Shown piece by piece: positions 1-13,353 of a stretch of DNA of 64,000 nucleotides; the first letter of the stretch is position 1, and each line of letters begins with the position of its first letter. The stretch spans positions 1 through 64,000 of the forward strand of contig RCNN01000001.1 in NCBI GenBank assembly GCA_003667245.1. Reading direction: 5' to 3'. Under the pieces are notes generated by a model. The model was not told the origin of the DNA. It saw only the letters and a list, made by a program, of their open reading frames with translations, and ran no database searches. This DNA is from Heterostelium multicystogenum. Lineage: Eukaryota; Evosea; Eumycetozoa; Acytosteliales; Acytosteliaceae. The translations under genes were made by a program, and so were the position numbers.

Positions 1-3000
1 AGTTGAGGATGTGTTGACATAGGATTCCACAGTATTGATTGTTCACACGGAATAGAATGTACACGGAACTTGCAATGAAGGTGTGTAGCGAAGCAAACAA
101 GCAGTGGATAACACGGTGTGATTGCTTACGTGCAAGTTAGTCCCATGAAAAGATTGAAAACACTCTCCATGACTGGTGAGGTTGGATCTGAGAGATTCGA
201 TTGGTATGCATCGATAAACTCCTCAACGAAATCGAGGACAATCAAGTTGGACTCGGCACAGAGTGTTGGTTCATTGCTAGAAAGTGGGCGCGACTCTGCT
301 GATAGAAGGAGCACGGCTGAGTTGAACCACGTGGTGAGGAAAGTGGTGTTGAGTCGAGAGGTGCCGAGAAAGGAAAGACTGGACATTGAATGCTGGATTG
401 GCAAGTGATATGAGTCACGTGCACTTGTCAATGGGCTAGTATTTCCGCCTGCTGTTGTTGCTGCTGTTGCTGCTGACGCTACTACCGTTGAGGCTGAGTC
501 GGTCCAATGTAAGGCTGTTGAAAGATGCTGCCGACTGAAGACCCTCTGATCCAGTGACCTGTAGTGATCCACCCTTCTGATGGTTGTTATGATTCTTCTT
601 GAGTAGCTTGGAAATGGAGCTGAGTGGAATGTCTCCACCCAGTACTTGGACTGGAAGGAGTAGGAGATGGCGAAAGGGGAGGATGAGTGGGCTGGGGATG
701 GGGAGTGACTGAAGAAGTGGATTGGGGAATAGCACGCACTGGGACATGATACTCGAATGCAGTCAAGCAGTTGTCAAGCAGTTGGAACAACACAGTGATT
801 CTCTGTGGGACTTCCTTTGGCAAACCACTGCTTGAGCAACGAGGTGGACAAGTTCTTGAGAATGAAGAGAATGCAGCCAACGAGCAATCTCTTTTCCTCA
901 GTGTTGGACAATCTGAACCAATGAGTGAACTTATCGTACTCCTCAATAAGCTTAAGGATAAGTGGAAGATGAACTTCTGCGATTCTGGCACGTTTCTCTG
1001 GGCCTGGGTAACGCGAGTCATACTCGTGCTTAATGAAAAGAGTGCTGAGAGTGTTGAGAGCGACCGAACGCACTTCGCTGATGGGCGACGTCAGCACATT
1101 GAGGACCTCGGTGATAAGAAGACCTGCGAGAGGATGCACGTCAATCAGACGCTGTGACAAGTGCTGGATGTTTCCAATCGATGTAGCAGTGGGATGTTCA
1201 AGTTGAGGTAGTGCTCATAGTCGATTAGCAGCTTGAAGAAGTCGAACTTGAAGAAGAGCAGTGTCGTAGTGTCTGCGTCGTTAGTTGCAGCAAGAGTAGC
1301 TTGCTTGATCTCGTGGCAGTATGTGAAGACCAGGTCCAATGTGATACCACGGTCAAACACAGCAAACAAGTCACGAATAAACAGCGCCAAACTGTTGTTT
1401 GCCTCAGCCTCCAAATGACTGTCTTGTGGCGTTGACATGCTGGCATGGAAAATGGTGAATAACAAATTGACACCATCTTTGGTACATACTTGATGAAATC
1501 GACATCGAATTTACCTTCTCTGTTTCCTTTCACTGTTGTATTGCGATGGTTTGAATGATTCAGGTTAATAGGTGTCGTCGCAGTTTGAATCGAATGGAAT
1601 GATACATTACACATTTCTGGCGATTCGAGTGCAGTCAAAGAGAGAGATTTTAATGATAAGGTCAAATATAAACCAGCAAATAAGAAAACCAAGGTTGAAT
1701 TTGATATCTCTGGGTCGCCGCTGCTGTTGCTGCTATGGTTGTTTTTGTTGACTGTATTTTTTTACCATGAGGAAATATACAAATCTAGAACATAGTGCAG
1801 AGTATACAGGTATTTTGGTATCCTTTGGATTATCAAATACATGTGATATATATGAAACTAATAATGGTACACGATAAGATGGCTCTCCTAAATGAGTTTG
1901 TATTCTATTCATTAGAGTTTGTTAGTCTCATTTCTAAGCCTCTAATCAACCGTGATCATTGTAGAAAGATAGGATCTTACTTTGAAATTGTAATAAATAT
2001 AGCTTTAATTGCATTGCAACCAAACGGTAGCATCGCGATTGCACATGACCAAGATCAACTGTCTAATGATCACTGGTAGATATCTAATTGCTTCTGCTGC
2101 TTCAATATGTATAAAAATCATTCAATATCTATTGATTGTATTACAATTTACAAGTTAGTTGACATTGCTATCTATCTAATCTCTAATGACATGCACATCG
2201 ATGTCTTGATGATAGTTACTTGATTCATTTCATTGTCGGATAGCGATGCATTGTTTGATTGTAGGAAGAATCTGTTTAGATAGGCATTCTGTGGATATAC
2301 ACTGGATTTGAGATTGATATTGACTTTGAAGAGACTCTTTCCTGACTCGAGAAGAGTATAATCGTTTTCGTCGGCTTTGAGGTATCCGTCTTTGGGTGGT
2401 CCAATCGCCAGTGGAAGCTGGTGCAGTCCGTTGTCGCAGATCTTTCGCTCGCGATACAGTGGCAATATTGAGAAACCAATGAGCTGCTCTGCTTCTTCTT
2501 CTTTCTTCTTGTTGTTGCAAACGACGTGATAGAATGTAAATAACAAATGGTATCGAGAGGTGAGTGTTGGTGGAAGCTTCAACTTGATTTCGTCGACAAA
2601 GCTTGGTGTCTTGTTGTGATAGTGAGTCTCTGTGATGAAGTGGCTGGTGAGTGTCTGTGCCGAGCTCTTTCCGTAGATCAGCTTGAGTGATGGGTGCGAA
2701 AGATTGTCTGAGTCACGAACCTCGACCTTGATGCAGACGTTTCTTCCGTGTGCTTTCGAGAGGTTGACTGTGTCGGGATAGATATAGAGGTTGTTGATAA
2801 ACTCGCTGTTTGGAATGGGATCTTCGCGTGCCAAGCACTGTACCTCACGAATCACCGGAATGATGCTGAGCAGTGTGGCACCTCGCATCATTGTCTGCTG
2901 TCGCTGTAGCTGTGGTGAAGCTGTTGCTGGAGATGCGCCACTCGATGTCGATGACGAGCTGCTTGGAGGTGAGATTTCACCGCTTGTTTGTGCTAATACG

Positions 3001-4460
3001 TTGGTGTTGTTGACAAAAATTGTGTTGGAGGAGGGTAGTCGAGTGTTGAATGGTTGCTTTGAGACGACGAGGTCGAGTGATGGATCGAGCAGCATGGTGT
3101 GTGACGGCAAGTCGTTTGCTGGCTTGACAATAGTGAGTGATAAAGTTCCTGGAATCAGCCGCAGCTTCTTTTGTCGAGCTGGATCTTTGTAATCTGAGAT
3201 GAGATCGTCGATATCTGCGTTGTCCTTTGTACAACCTTGAAGAGTGCATCTGTTTCAATGGATCCATGCTTGATTTCACCGTTTTCAGCAAGTGGAATGA
3301 TGGAGCAGCAGAATGGCTGTGTATACTGTCCTAGACGTTCGCAAAACTTGGCTACTACATCCGAAACTTTTGCCTTGTTCTTCTTGATCGATTTGACATC
3401 TTTCTCTTCGAGCTTGGTGTATGGCTCCTTCACTAGATCAGGGTCTCCCTGCATAACCTTGTTGATACGAACGACAATCCAAATGTCGGACATCTGCTTG
3501 ACTGGAAGTGAGACCACCAAGTGCTTTGATTGTGTGACTGGGTCGGCAGGCTCTGAGTGTTTGGCAAGAAGCTGACGCATCTGGTCAGAGTTGAAGTCAA
3601 AGTGGAATGTCTCTGAAAGCTTGGTCTTTGATGCTGCGTCGTAGACAAACAGTGAGCAAAAGAATGGCTCGAGCTCACCAAGCATGAAGACGAGTCCCTT
3701 CAGCTCGATAAGAACATTCAAATAGTTTGGTTTGGTCCATATGTCATGGGGCAAACGGTTGCCAATGGAAACCTCCATACCCGATCCCCAGTTATAGTCG
3801 GGACGGAAATAACGGAAGAATCCTACTCTTCCTTTCTTACGACTCTCCATGTTTGCCTGCTCAGACTCGCCTGGCTTGTAGTCGCCAAGCAGCTCCAGGT
3901 TGATGTCCTTTGAGTCTGGCTTATTTGAAATGGCAAATGATCCAAGAGCACTCTTCTCTGTTTCTCTTTCAATGTCGCAGTCGTAGCGATCATTGTCAAA
4001 GTGCACGATGCGCTCTGCCTCCTTACGATATTTCTGGTATTGTCTGACCACAGTTTTGCGCGGAGCACTGAACGACTCAATGGCGCTCTGTATGTAGGCT
4101 GGCAGTGATTCGACGGTGATGGTCGACTCTCTTGTGCGATGTGCCTGTGTAGTTGTGGTGAGTTGGAGGTTATCCTCGGGATAGGTTGTCAACTCATTCG
4201 AGAGAGGGTCATCGCGCACCGAGGAAGAGTTGATTTTGTTCTCGAGATAGTGACGATATCGATGTGTGTGATCTGTCTTTTCCACCCGATGCTGAATTGG
4301 GTGGCTGGCTCGACACCAGTGCTGGCGAGGTGACACGGCTCGCCGATTCAGCCAATGGAGAAGACTCCAAACCTGGGGACAGAGCTCCATCAGCCACAAC
4401 AATAGTAGTTGTGTTTGTGCTATTTAAATTTCCATTTTTCATTTCCATTTCCATTTTCAT
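1..4460 (-). CDS. DOCK-family (zizimin/DOCK-D-like) Rho-GTPase exchange factor, 3' end outside window
   Basis: DOCK proteins activate Rac/Cdc42-type GTPases through a C-terminal DHR-2 domain and bind membrane lipid through an upstream C2-like DHR-1 domain. The likely start is the ATG at 4460, followed by an S/T-rich leader. A conserved DOCK N-terminal block lies at about 3230-4230. DHR-1 follows at about 2290-2830, with NLYIYPDTVNLS and the HYHNKTPSFVDEIKLKLP block typical of DOCK C2 domains. Helical armadillo-like sequence comes after the intron, including HPLAGLLITEVLNVL and KHEYDSRYPGPEKRARIA, the classic DOCK-D stretch. Frame changes are needed near 4227, 3226, 1475, 1190, 800 and 610. 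Introns are inferred at about 1752-2219 and at about 110-125. The gene runs off the left edge, so DHR-2 cannot be seen. Family is confident; the subgroup is inferred from the HEYDSRY region. Confidence 0.88.
1752..2219 (-). other. Unusually long inferred intron of the DOCK gene
   Basis: The frame ending DHR-1 meets a GTAACT donor at 2219. Coding sequence resumes after an AG at about 1752. At about 468 nt this is several times longer than the other introns here (31-100 nt). I see no DOCK-like coding on the minus strand inside it. The plus strand carries a 94-codon ORF at 1795-2079, described under findings. Confidence 0.5.
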
Positions 4461-7400
4461 TTGAAAACATTTCCATTTTCTTGCTGTTGTTGTTGATTCT
4501 GTTCCTGTACCTGTTCCTGTTGTTTTCCATCATTTGGACTGACGACCACCAGAGGTACAACAGTGGTCTCCATAGATATATCCATCATTTAAAATATATA
4601 TATAGTATGTTTATAGATTGATAGATAAATAGCTATACAGAGATAAATATCTTTGGTATGTATTTTATCAAATCAAATCTAGTAGTAGTAATAGTAGGAG
4701 TTGATCAAATTCAATATTAGTTACCAGATGCTGGAATGGATTGGTTTATTTGGTTGATTAGGGGTTTGAGATTTGGAAAACAAAACAAGACAAAACACAG
4801 TACAAACTTATAAAAAAGAGTAGTATGGACTTTTTGTGTGTATGTGTGTATGTGTATGTGTTTTGCCTATATGTTGTTGGCGTATTTAGTGTGGTGGGTG
4901 TCCTGTGGGGGTATAATAAATAATCTAAACAGTTTTATTTTTAAGATATGTTTGTGTTTTTGTGTTTGATTGGAAATAGCCTAGCCACTGCAACAAAAAA
5001 ATAAAACCAAAAAATAAAAAAAATAAAAATAAAATGTATATTTTAATTAACCACAACTGTCTTGAAGATTTTCGGTGCTTTGGGTGAATCAATCAATGAT
5101 ATTGATAAGAATGTTATGAAAAATGCAATGATGGTGATGGATGGATAACTTAAGAATTGCTTAGCAATTTACTTAAGAGATGAGAGTGTGTTGTTGTGTG
5201 ACTGGTGTTGTGATATTGGCTGGTGGTTGTTGCAACAATCAATCGATCCACTCTTTCATATGATCCCCAAAGAATCAATAAATGGTGAGAGTGCAGTGTG
5301 TGAGATGTGGGTGGGGCTTGTTCCTTTCAAACTGATTTTTGCAAAAATGGTTCTAAATTAGACTACAAAGAAATCACGATCTAGATTGCCTTTTTTTTGA
5401 ATGCTTTTTGAAGTATTAAATTTGCAAAAACCGTGTTGTGTAAAATTGAGCTGTTACTTTTGGTTGTTTTCTGAATTTTCAAATATTTGAATAGGTGTAA
5501 TTTGGTGAGCTATGGAAGTTGCCACCAAGCTTAGTCAATCTTTACAAAAATGTACAAAAGCTAGCCAACGATCAATCAATAAAAGATAAATTAGGATTGA
5601 AGTGATTATGATTATATTTGTTGTCCTATCTTCTGCCAATTTCAATATGTAATGTAATTATTAGGATTGTCCACGAGTCTTACTTTGCTCCCCAATCTTT
5701 CTTAAATCTTGACCAGTTTATCAGTACAATCGACTGACTATTTTTAGTATTCTAAAATAACTCTATTGTTAAATATATCTATCTAAAGTTATTTTAATAA
5801 ATATTCATGATTATTTTATATGGATAATAGTGAATTCAGTCATCAATTATCAATTGTCGTATATTTGATTGATTGATTGATTGATTTACTGATTTGATTT
5901 GATGTTGTTTATTGTTTAATTTAAATAATATGAAATTGGATAGTTTGTTGTTCCAAACTCCTACATTCGTGTGTTAAATTGAATTAGATTGATGATGAAA
6001 TTAATTTTATCAAATCAAACAACAGATCTGACACTGTAGTACCTCCTATACCTAAAACTGTCACTCAAGTAGTAGAATACATACTTATATATATTTAAAA
6101 TCTAAAATAATAATAATAAAAACTTTTGTTGTTGTTTAATCAATTGCCAACAATTGTGGTATATGGGAAAAAGAAGAAGTAGAATGGTGGTGTGTTTGCC
6201 AAAGAATTCCTTATTTACAAACCAAATAAGAATTATCATCATCATTATTATTATCGTACATTTAAATGAGATTGAAGTGTTTGTTTTATTAAGGTGAGTA
6301 GAGTATGTGGTTATTAAGAAACGATTGTGTTGATTTGACTTGTTAAGTAGGTGGTACCTACACAATCAATCATATTGTAGATATTTAATATTATCTGCAT
6401 ATATTTTATATATTTGTTGTCGTTAATTCAGGAGGAAACCTCATATTCAACAGACGGAAAGACATAAGTGGTGTGATTGAATGTTAGTTAAAACACAGTG
6501 TACCATCCATCTATCTATCCAGGTCAGTCTAAAGACATCGTCATCATAATACATTTATAAGATATCTTTGTGTGTAGGTGATGTGAGTTGAATGAATCCG
6601 ATTTAACACCACTCTGATTTATTTATTAACACTCTGCAAACACCACATCATCAATCAATCAACACACCAAAGTAACAAAGATAAAGTTATGAGTACTCTC
6701 TCTATTTATCCATTTCAATTAGAATTATGTCTGACTGATTGATTTGATGATGATCAAAATTGTTAACAATCAATCTTTCTTTCTTTTGCAGTCTATTTTA
6801 GTTAGTGACACAGGTGAGAGAGTTGAGTTCGGAATCAAAATAATCATTGATTATTATTAGGTCAATTATTTAATTGTATTAAATATATAGAATGATATCA
6901 TTTTTAATGGTTGATCTACAACAATATCACAATCACAAATAAATACTTAATATGGATATTTGTGTAAGTCGAATAGAGTAAAAGAGGAGAGTGGTGTTGT
7001 GTTGAGGAGTCAGTGAGAATAGTGTAAACAAATAAATACCTTTTCTAAAGAAGTGTCAGGTGGACAACAACATTCAAAATTTATACTTTATTTTGTTGAA
7101 TATGGACTTTTTAAATTATTATTACTACCAAGATAGATCTATCTTATTGCTTATTCAGATAATAAATATATGATAAACAGCACAACAATGGATATGAAGT
7201 CAACTTTACATTACATTTCTGTCTAACCAGAGCTGAGTGTAGTTTCTTCTGGAAATATCTGGGCGTTAGTTTTCATTGAAATTTTATTTATTTTTAATTG
7301 AGGGTCACGCCCAATCATTTGATTGTTTTTGAACTATATTAAAAGAACGATGCACTATCTGTCCAATCTACTGCCAAAAGAAGTTGAACAACCTCTGAAT

Positions 7401-7616
7401 GAAATGATATTATAGTTATTTAGGAAGATAATTCGATTTGAAATGATTAGTTGGCTTGTTTGATACAACAATTCCGTCTTTCTGAAGGAAATGAACGAAT
7501 CAAATTACAATGCCTTATGATTTATTCGAGACTAGTTAAATTATATGTTAAATTAATGGATTTTTGTATTATTACGTTTCGTTTGTTGTTTAGTTTTCTA
7601 AGATTACAGTTTCACC
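4461..7616. other. Intergenic region, no gene seen
   Basis: This AT-rich stretch of about 3.1 kb lies upstream of the DOCK gene and downstream of the transporter. It holds oligo-A/T runs, TGAT-type simple repeats near 5870-5890 and a small inverted repeat near 5150-5183 (CTTAAGAATTGC pairing with GCAATTTACTTAAG). The longest ORFs, such as 6102-6365 on the minus strand, are low-complexity and unsupported. Since the DOCK gene is transcribed leftward, its promoter should lie just above 4460. Confidence 0.6.
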
Positions 7617-9317
7617 TCACGTTTTCTTTTCAGCAGTTCTCTTGTTTTGGTTGTGAGACTCCTTGGTGATGGGGTAGAAAAATACTGCTACAAAACTAAA
7701 TAATACAATGACGGCTGGAACTACACTGACTAGCATTCGGAGTGCGAAAATAACAGTGTCGTTTTCTTTGTTGTTGTCAATGATTTCGTCACTGCTGCCC
7801 TCAATCGAGTCCGGGCGAAGTGTAACCGGCTGCACTCAGGACAAAGTTTGATACGGCGAGACCGACTGACAATCCGAGCTTCTGGAAGAATAAAAACAAA
7901 CTGTAGAAAATACCTTCACGACGTTCTCCTGTCTTAAGCTCATCGAGCTCGACCACGTCGGGCAACATCGACATGGAACCAAGAATGCAACGGCAACACC
8001 GATTCCACCGAATGCCGAGACACCCCAGACCAAAGGCATATTTCCACGAGGAATGAAATACAAGCTGACGAAAGTGGCCAAGAGGAATAGACCTCCAATG
8101 TAGTATACTGTCTTCTTTCCAATGATAACTGAGATCTTACCCCATACCACGATGAAGACGGCAACTGAAATTTGGAGTGTGGCCAAAATATATGGAAACT
8201 GTGACTCTGCATCGGCGACGTAGGTGCAGAACATCAGAAGATTGTTTTTGTACGAACTGAACTGCAATCTGACAGAAAAAGTACAGCAAAGTGACAGTGA
8301 TAAAAGCACGGTTGGAAAACATGACACCCAAACCCTTGAAAAAGGGTACGTGTGACTCGGTTGTGTTGTTTGGGTTCTTGATGTTTCTGGTTCCAAAGAA
8401 TGTAATTCCTAACGGGATCATCATAACGAATCCCCATACACCACCACTCAGCAGATAACCTTTTTTCGTAGTTGGTGACCTCTACACCGTCTTCTTCCTT
8501 TGTAAATACTGTAATCAACATGGAGTGTACAAATGATGAAATAACACCACCAAGCATCATTGAAATCATACGAAGCTACAATAAAGATAGATATCATTTG
8601 TTAGATTGGGTTGGCGCTGGACGCTCGATCGCGTGATTCTACATACACCTGCCAAATTGGTACGCTCGTCATAGTCATCTGTAATTTCGGCATTCATTGC
8701 TGAGTATGGAATTGCTACACATGTATAGGCAATACTCAGAAGAATGACAACTATTTGATAATATGCTACTTTTGCAATTTGTCCAAATGGCGGAACAAAC
8801 CTGTGTTGTGTCAAAGTTGAGAAGTTGATTGAGTTTAGTAATGAGACGGTTTGGTCGTTGATTCGCTCGTGATCTTACCATAGTGCGCAATAAAGACACG
8901 CCAAAGGAAGTGCACCAAATAAAATCCAAACACGACGTCTTCCCCAACGTGATTTGGTACGATCGGAAAGAGAACCAACGAAAATATCTGAAAATGCATC
9001 GACTGGCTTTGTTGTTGAAAAGAATGAGTGCTGAGTAGAGTGGATCCATCTTGGCCACCGACAGCAAGAATGTATTCAAGAAGAAACCTTTAATAACCTG
9101 ATAGATCGACAGTCCACCCTCACCCAAACCGTAGGAGATTTTCTCTGTCAGGGTGAGCCTACGCATGGCCGTATATTTAGTTGGTGTCGATCCATAGGTG
9201 GGCTGTGTTTCCGCGCCATCATCTGATCCGCCACTTCTTCTCAACAATGGTACATTATCTGAATATTTTCTTGTTGTTGAACGATTCCAAATTGATATCG
9301 TCGGACGCTGATAACAT
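7617..9317 (-). CDS. MFS_2 / GPH-family sugar-cation symporter-like transporter
   Basis: This is a multi-pass transporter of the glycoside-pentoside-hexuronide (GPH/MFS_2) branch of the major facilitator superfamily, expected to co-transport a small solute with a cation. The start is ATG 9317 (MLSASDDINLES), then a soluble leader and KISYGLGEGGLSIYQVIKG. The loop VDAFSDIFVGSLSDRTKSRW followed by GRRR is the diagnostic MFS_2 loop after helix 2. Exons end at donors near 8882 and 8650, and introns of about 60-80 nt follow. Later helices include SAMNAEITDDYDERT, GVWGFVMMIPLGITFFG, VYYIGGLFLLATFVSLYF and VPAVIVLFSFVAVFFYPI, then a basic tail ending at 7617. Frame changes occur near 9265, 9018, 8465, 8270, 7985 and 7815. 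The substrate cannot be told from sequence. Confidence 0.85.
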
Positions 9318-11520
9318 TTTATTCTGGAAAACAACGTTGCTAAAATTACTTATTTGTTATTTTTTGGATTCTGGTGTTCTAACCTATATCGTATCCAGTT
9401 CTATCCAGTTATAAATAATATTATTGCTTGACCTGTCTTGTCCTATCCTCGTTATCCAACAACAACTAATTGATATATATTAATTTATTATTTTCTCTCT
9501 ATTTAGTTTTAAATAAATTGTTAATTTAATAATTTTGTTGTAGTAGATATTAATTAATGATTATAAAGACAAAAAAAGCACATGTGTATAATGTAATATA
9601 AATGTTGATTGTATTTAAAAAAAAGAATAGAAAGTAATCGTATGATTATCTCCTCTGTTTTACTTAAAATGATTCAAACAACTAAGCTTGAAGTCATATT
9701 ATCGTTTTCAGAAGTGTTCAGTCAAGTGACTAATGTTAATGGAAGTGATTGAATGAGTGATACTGATTGTAGTGCTGTGTTTTAAATGATTGTGTTTAAT
9801 AAAGTTAAAAATGGGGTGGTAAAAGGTGTTGGTGTTGGTTAAACAATTGTTTGGTGGTTTGAAATCAAATAATAACACCGAATCAAATCAAATTATCCAC
9901 TTTTATCATATGATAAAATATGATGATCCACCCTTACTTTATGATTGATTGATTTGCTTTTCTATCGATGGCGTGTTGATGTATGTCTGTTTGCTTGTTT
10001 CTTTCGTCAGTATTTAAGATAGTTGAAATATATATTGTTGTTTGATTGTTATTGAGTTAAGTCGTACTTGTTTCTGATTGTTTTGTCTTCTTTCTTTCTT
10101 TGTTTCAATTGCTGGTCTGTATATGATATGATATATTGTGCAGATAAAACAACAAAAAGCGAATAAATAAAGTATATACAAATAAAAATAAATAAAGAAA
10201 TCTATATTTGTTCAAATGTAAAATGAAATAGTATAGAGAATAACTTTAAATGATTAAGGGAATCTCATTTGCTTTTTCCACTTGATCATTTTCTGAAAGC
10301 TGAGAATAAATACGACCCCCTCACTTATTGGAATGCACCTTGTTTTTTGGTTTTTAGCATTTTTTTTGTAAAATCCAATGTGATCACAACAGTCGTAATT
10401 GGTTTTTGACCCAAAATTAAAACGATCAGTCAAGTTTTTTTTCTCTAACTTTTCAAACCATTTGTTTTATCATGAAATCACAGTGGAAAATCTCTCCCTG
10501 GAAACAAAAGAAAATATCATATCTTCGAAGCTATAAATAATATAACCTTTTAAGTACCTAATAACAACAACAACAACAACAGTTAAAGTTGAATGAAGAA
10601 GTCCAAGTCTCAAGTAGCGGACTTAGTCTTCAGAACAAATGTTTTTTAAAAAATGACAATGTGGTGTTTCACTCTTGATTTCTTTTCTTTCTTACCTAAT
10701 ATAATATCACTCTAAAATTTTGATTGTAATTGAATGAATCTTTGATTGGTCAACGTTCTTTATTTCTGCAATTCTTCTTTTGGTTATGAATGATATATAT
10801 ATATATATATATATTATGTGATAACAAAGTAGTTAATTAACACATTTGGGTTCTCTCAAAGTTTGGTTAGGATTAGGGTTTTAAATGATATTAACTCAAT
10901 TTGTAAAATGATTTCATAATGTAGCTACCTATCTATCACAATGAAATTTCATTAAACCTTTGTTATTGTGTTTGTTTCCTCTATCATCGGAATTATGAAA
11001 ACAAAAAAAAACATCAAATGTGGATTTATGGTGACTGATGATCACTACACTCCTAATTTAGATCATATTTTCGCCATCACATAAAGTTCATTGGAATGTT
11101 AGAGTGAATCACTCCAATTTACTAACAGGGTTATATTGGAGACATTTAAATTGGTATTCATAATAATAATAATCATTCTATTCTTTGCAAAGGTTATTAC
11201 ATCATTAACTTGATGTGATTCTTATAATTTCGATCAAAGTAGAATACATCTAAATGTCTTTGATGCTAATGATCACTATTACTACAAGAGTTGATCATAG
11301 GTCTTACCAAAGAACTATCTTTTCCTATGATAAATGATGTGGTCCAATCTAATTAGTCTCATATCCACTATGATGACCAATTTTCACAATACTAAATTCA
11401 TTTTAAATGAGCCAACAAATAAATGGAAAGAATCCAGATGTTTTTACACTGCAATTCAAAATCAATCCATAATAAATTTCATTTTGATCAATCAAAGGAA
11501 AGGGAATTTAAAAAAATATA
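9318..11520. other. Intergenic region, no gene seen
   Basis: About 2.2 kb of AT-rich spacer between the divergent transporter and the first DUF4419 gene. It holds simple repeats, including an AT dinucleotide run near 10794-10814 and a CAA run near 10565-10580. An open frame continuous with the DUF4419 gene begins at 11334, but the part before 11521 looks like AT-rich non-coding sequence; see that gene. No RNA gene was recognised. Confidence 0.6.
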
Positions 11521-12641
11521 ATGTCCAATTTTATTCAAATCTCAAGAAAGATATAAATTCAATCACTTTCAATGTTACTGATGGCGTTTGCTCAAGTGTC
11601 GAGGTTTCTAGGTTGAAGAGGTTCGACCATACTAGTTATCTTCCTCAGCCAAGATTTCGTCAATTGGAGGCTGATAAATATTATCCATTGCAATCGAGCA
11701 TAGACGAATATGATGATCTGAACGTACAATATTACATTGGCGCCAATTCTTTTGTGAAATCATGTGTCCTTGCATACTCTCAACACCAAAAGATAGTTTT
11801 GAGACCTGACGACATCTGGATTGCTATCATGGTTCAGTTCTCATTCTACTTGAATGCAAACTCCGAAGAACTCCGATCGAAAATCGTTGACTTTGAAGGA
11901 AAGAAAGAGCTTACTGTGATTGCTAATGCATCTTTGCTCAGCGCACCCTATGATGAGATGACTTTGGAGTTTACTGAATTGATTGCAAAGAACATCAAAG
12001 ATGCATCGATTAAAGATTGGTCACTTCCATCGTTCACTACTACCACCTACACTGATAGAATATTAGGTGCGGTTTGCCTAATGTCAGCTACTAAGAACTA
12101 TTTTAATTATAAATACCAATTAAAATGTGGACTTCCATCAGTAACATTGCTTGGAACAGTGGAGGATTGGAAGCTTGTGAAAGAGAAAGCAAAGAGATTG
12201 GTTGAGTTTGATGTAGGTGAACAAAAATTGATGAGCAAATGGTCGACAATGTTACTTCCAGTATTAGACCAATTCATTGCTTCTGTCGAAGGTAAACCTG
12301 ATGTTGAATGGTGGAATCGAATTGCTAATCATGTCGGAGGAGGATCTGGCCCCACCTGGTTGTCTGGATGGATCACAGTCTTCTCTGTTTTCTCACCTGA
12401 AGGTAATTGGTATGGGGATGATAACAAACTAAAAGTTCAAGGAAAAAATCTTGAAACAGAGTTCCTATTTCTAGATACACAAGACATTGCATCAGGATAT
12501 GTTGAGTTGAATGTTATTATTGATGACAATGGTACAGAGATACTAGCAAAATTATTTGGTGGTCACTATTCAATTAAATTATATGACGACAACAAAAACT
12601 ATAGTGCCACAGCTCAACTGGTGTATTTTGTCCAAGATTAA
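11521..12641 (+). CDS. DUF4419-domain protein, copy 1
   Basis: The single-exon protein matches the DUF4419 pattern (ANSFVKSCVLAYSQHQKIVL, RPDDIWIAIMVQFSFYLNAN, NHVGGGSGPTWLSGWITVF), a family with no established function. An open frame extends up to 11334. However, the paralogue at 19186 starts with ATG TCC CAA, and here the same site reads ATG TCC AA, one C short. The ancestral start was therefore probably at 11521, and the upstream 62 codons are probably not translated in the parent gene. Central tracts are nearly identical to copy 2 at the DNA level while the ends differ, a sign of gene conversion. No signal peptide or membrane segment is evident in the DUF4419 part. The next gene on this strand is the IPT/EGF protein about 0.7 kb downstream. 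Confidence 0.85.
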
Positions 12642-13353
12642 GAAGCTCTAAAAAATAATTCATTTCCTTAGTTACATAAAGTTACGATTGTCATAGATTT
12701 AAATACTAATCAATGATTAAAAAGAGTTTTAGGGATTAGTCCAACTATCCATTGTCATTGAAATCAATATCAAATCAAATATCAAATAGATACGAAGATC
12801 AAACTACAAACAAATGAAACTAACAAAATAATAATGATCAGACTGGTGTCTCAAGTTCCCTTTCCTTTCAGACCTTTTTGAAGGATGATGATGTTTGAAA
12901 ATATTCAAATCCCATCAGTTATCCATAATACAGATTTTATTTTAAAATTTTTGGATCTTTGCATAGTATATAACTTTAAGCCCCAAAATAAGTAGAAAAT
13001 CGAACGATCTGTCGGATGCAAACCAGTCTTAGTCAATTTAAAAATTTAGTGATTTGTTTTCTAAACTTTTTTCAAGGGTAAATTTCATTATGAGAGTAAT
13101 TATATGAACAAAACAGGGAAAACATTGCAAAATGTTGTTGTTTTTGTGTCGGTATTTAAAAGGATACTGATTTTTTAAAAAACCGTATAATATCTAGATA
13201 TTTTTTGTGATTTTTTTTTTTAAGATGATCAGATTTTTAATTCATTTTCTCATCTTAATTTTACTGATTACTTTAACCACTAAAATGCTATTTCTTTAAA
13301 GTAAAACAGGCTATTCATGTCTTTAAAATAAAACTCGAATTTTTATTTTTACA
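12642..13353. other. Spacer, no gene seen
   Basis: AT-rich spacer between DUF4419 copy 1 and the IPT/EGF gene. It should hold the promoter of the latter, but I see no motif that I can name with confidence. Confidence 0.55.

Noticed and set aside
2791..3192. 133-codon plus-strand ORF
   Set aside because: Antisense to the DHR-1 region of the DOCK gene.
6102..6365. 87-codon minus-strand ORF in the first large spacer
   Set aside because: Composition is driven by AT-rich simple sequence (IIIMMMIILI, LLLLF); no domain, no neighbouring exon, no supported start.
9181..9414. 77-codon plus-strand ORF
   Set aside because: Antisense to the N-terminal exon of the transporter, which has a clear family match.
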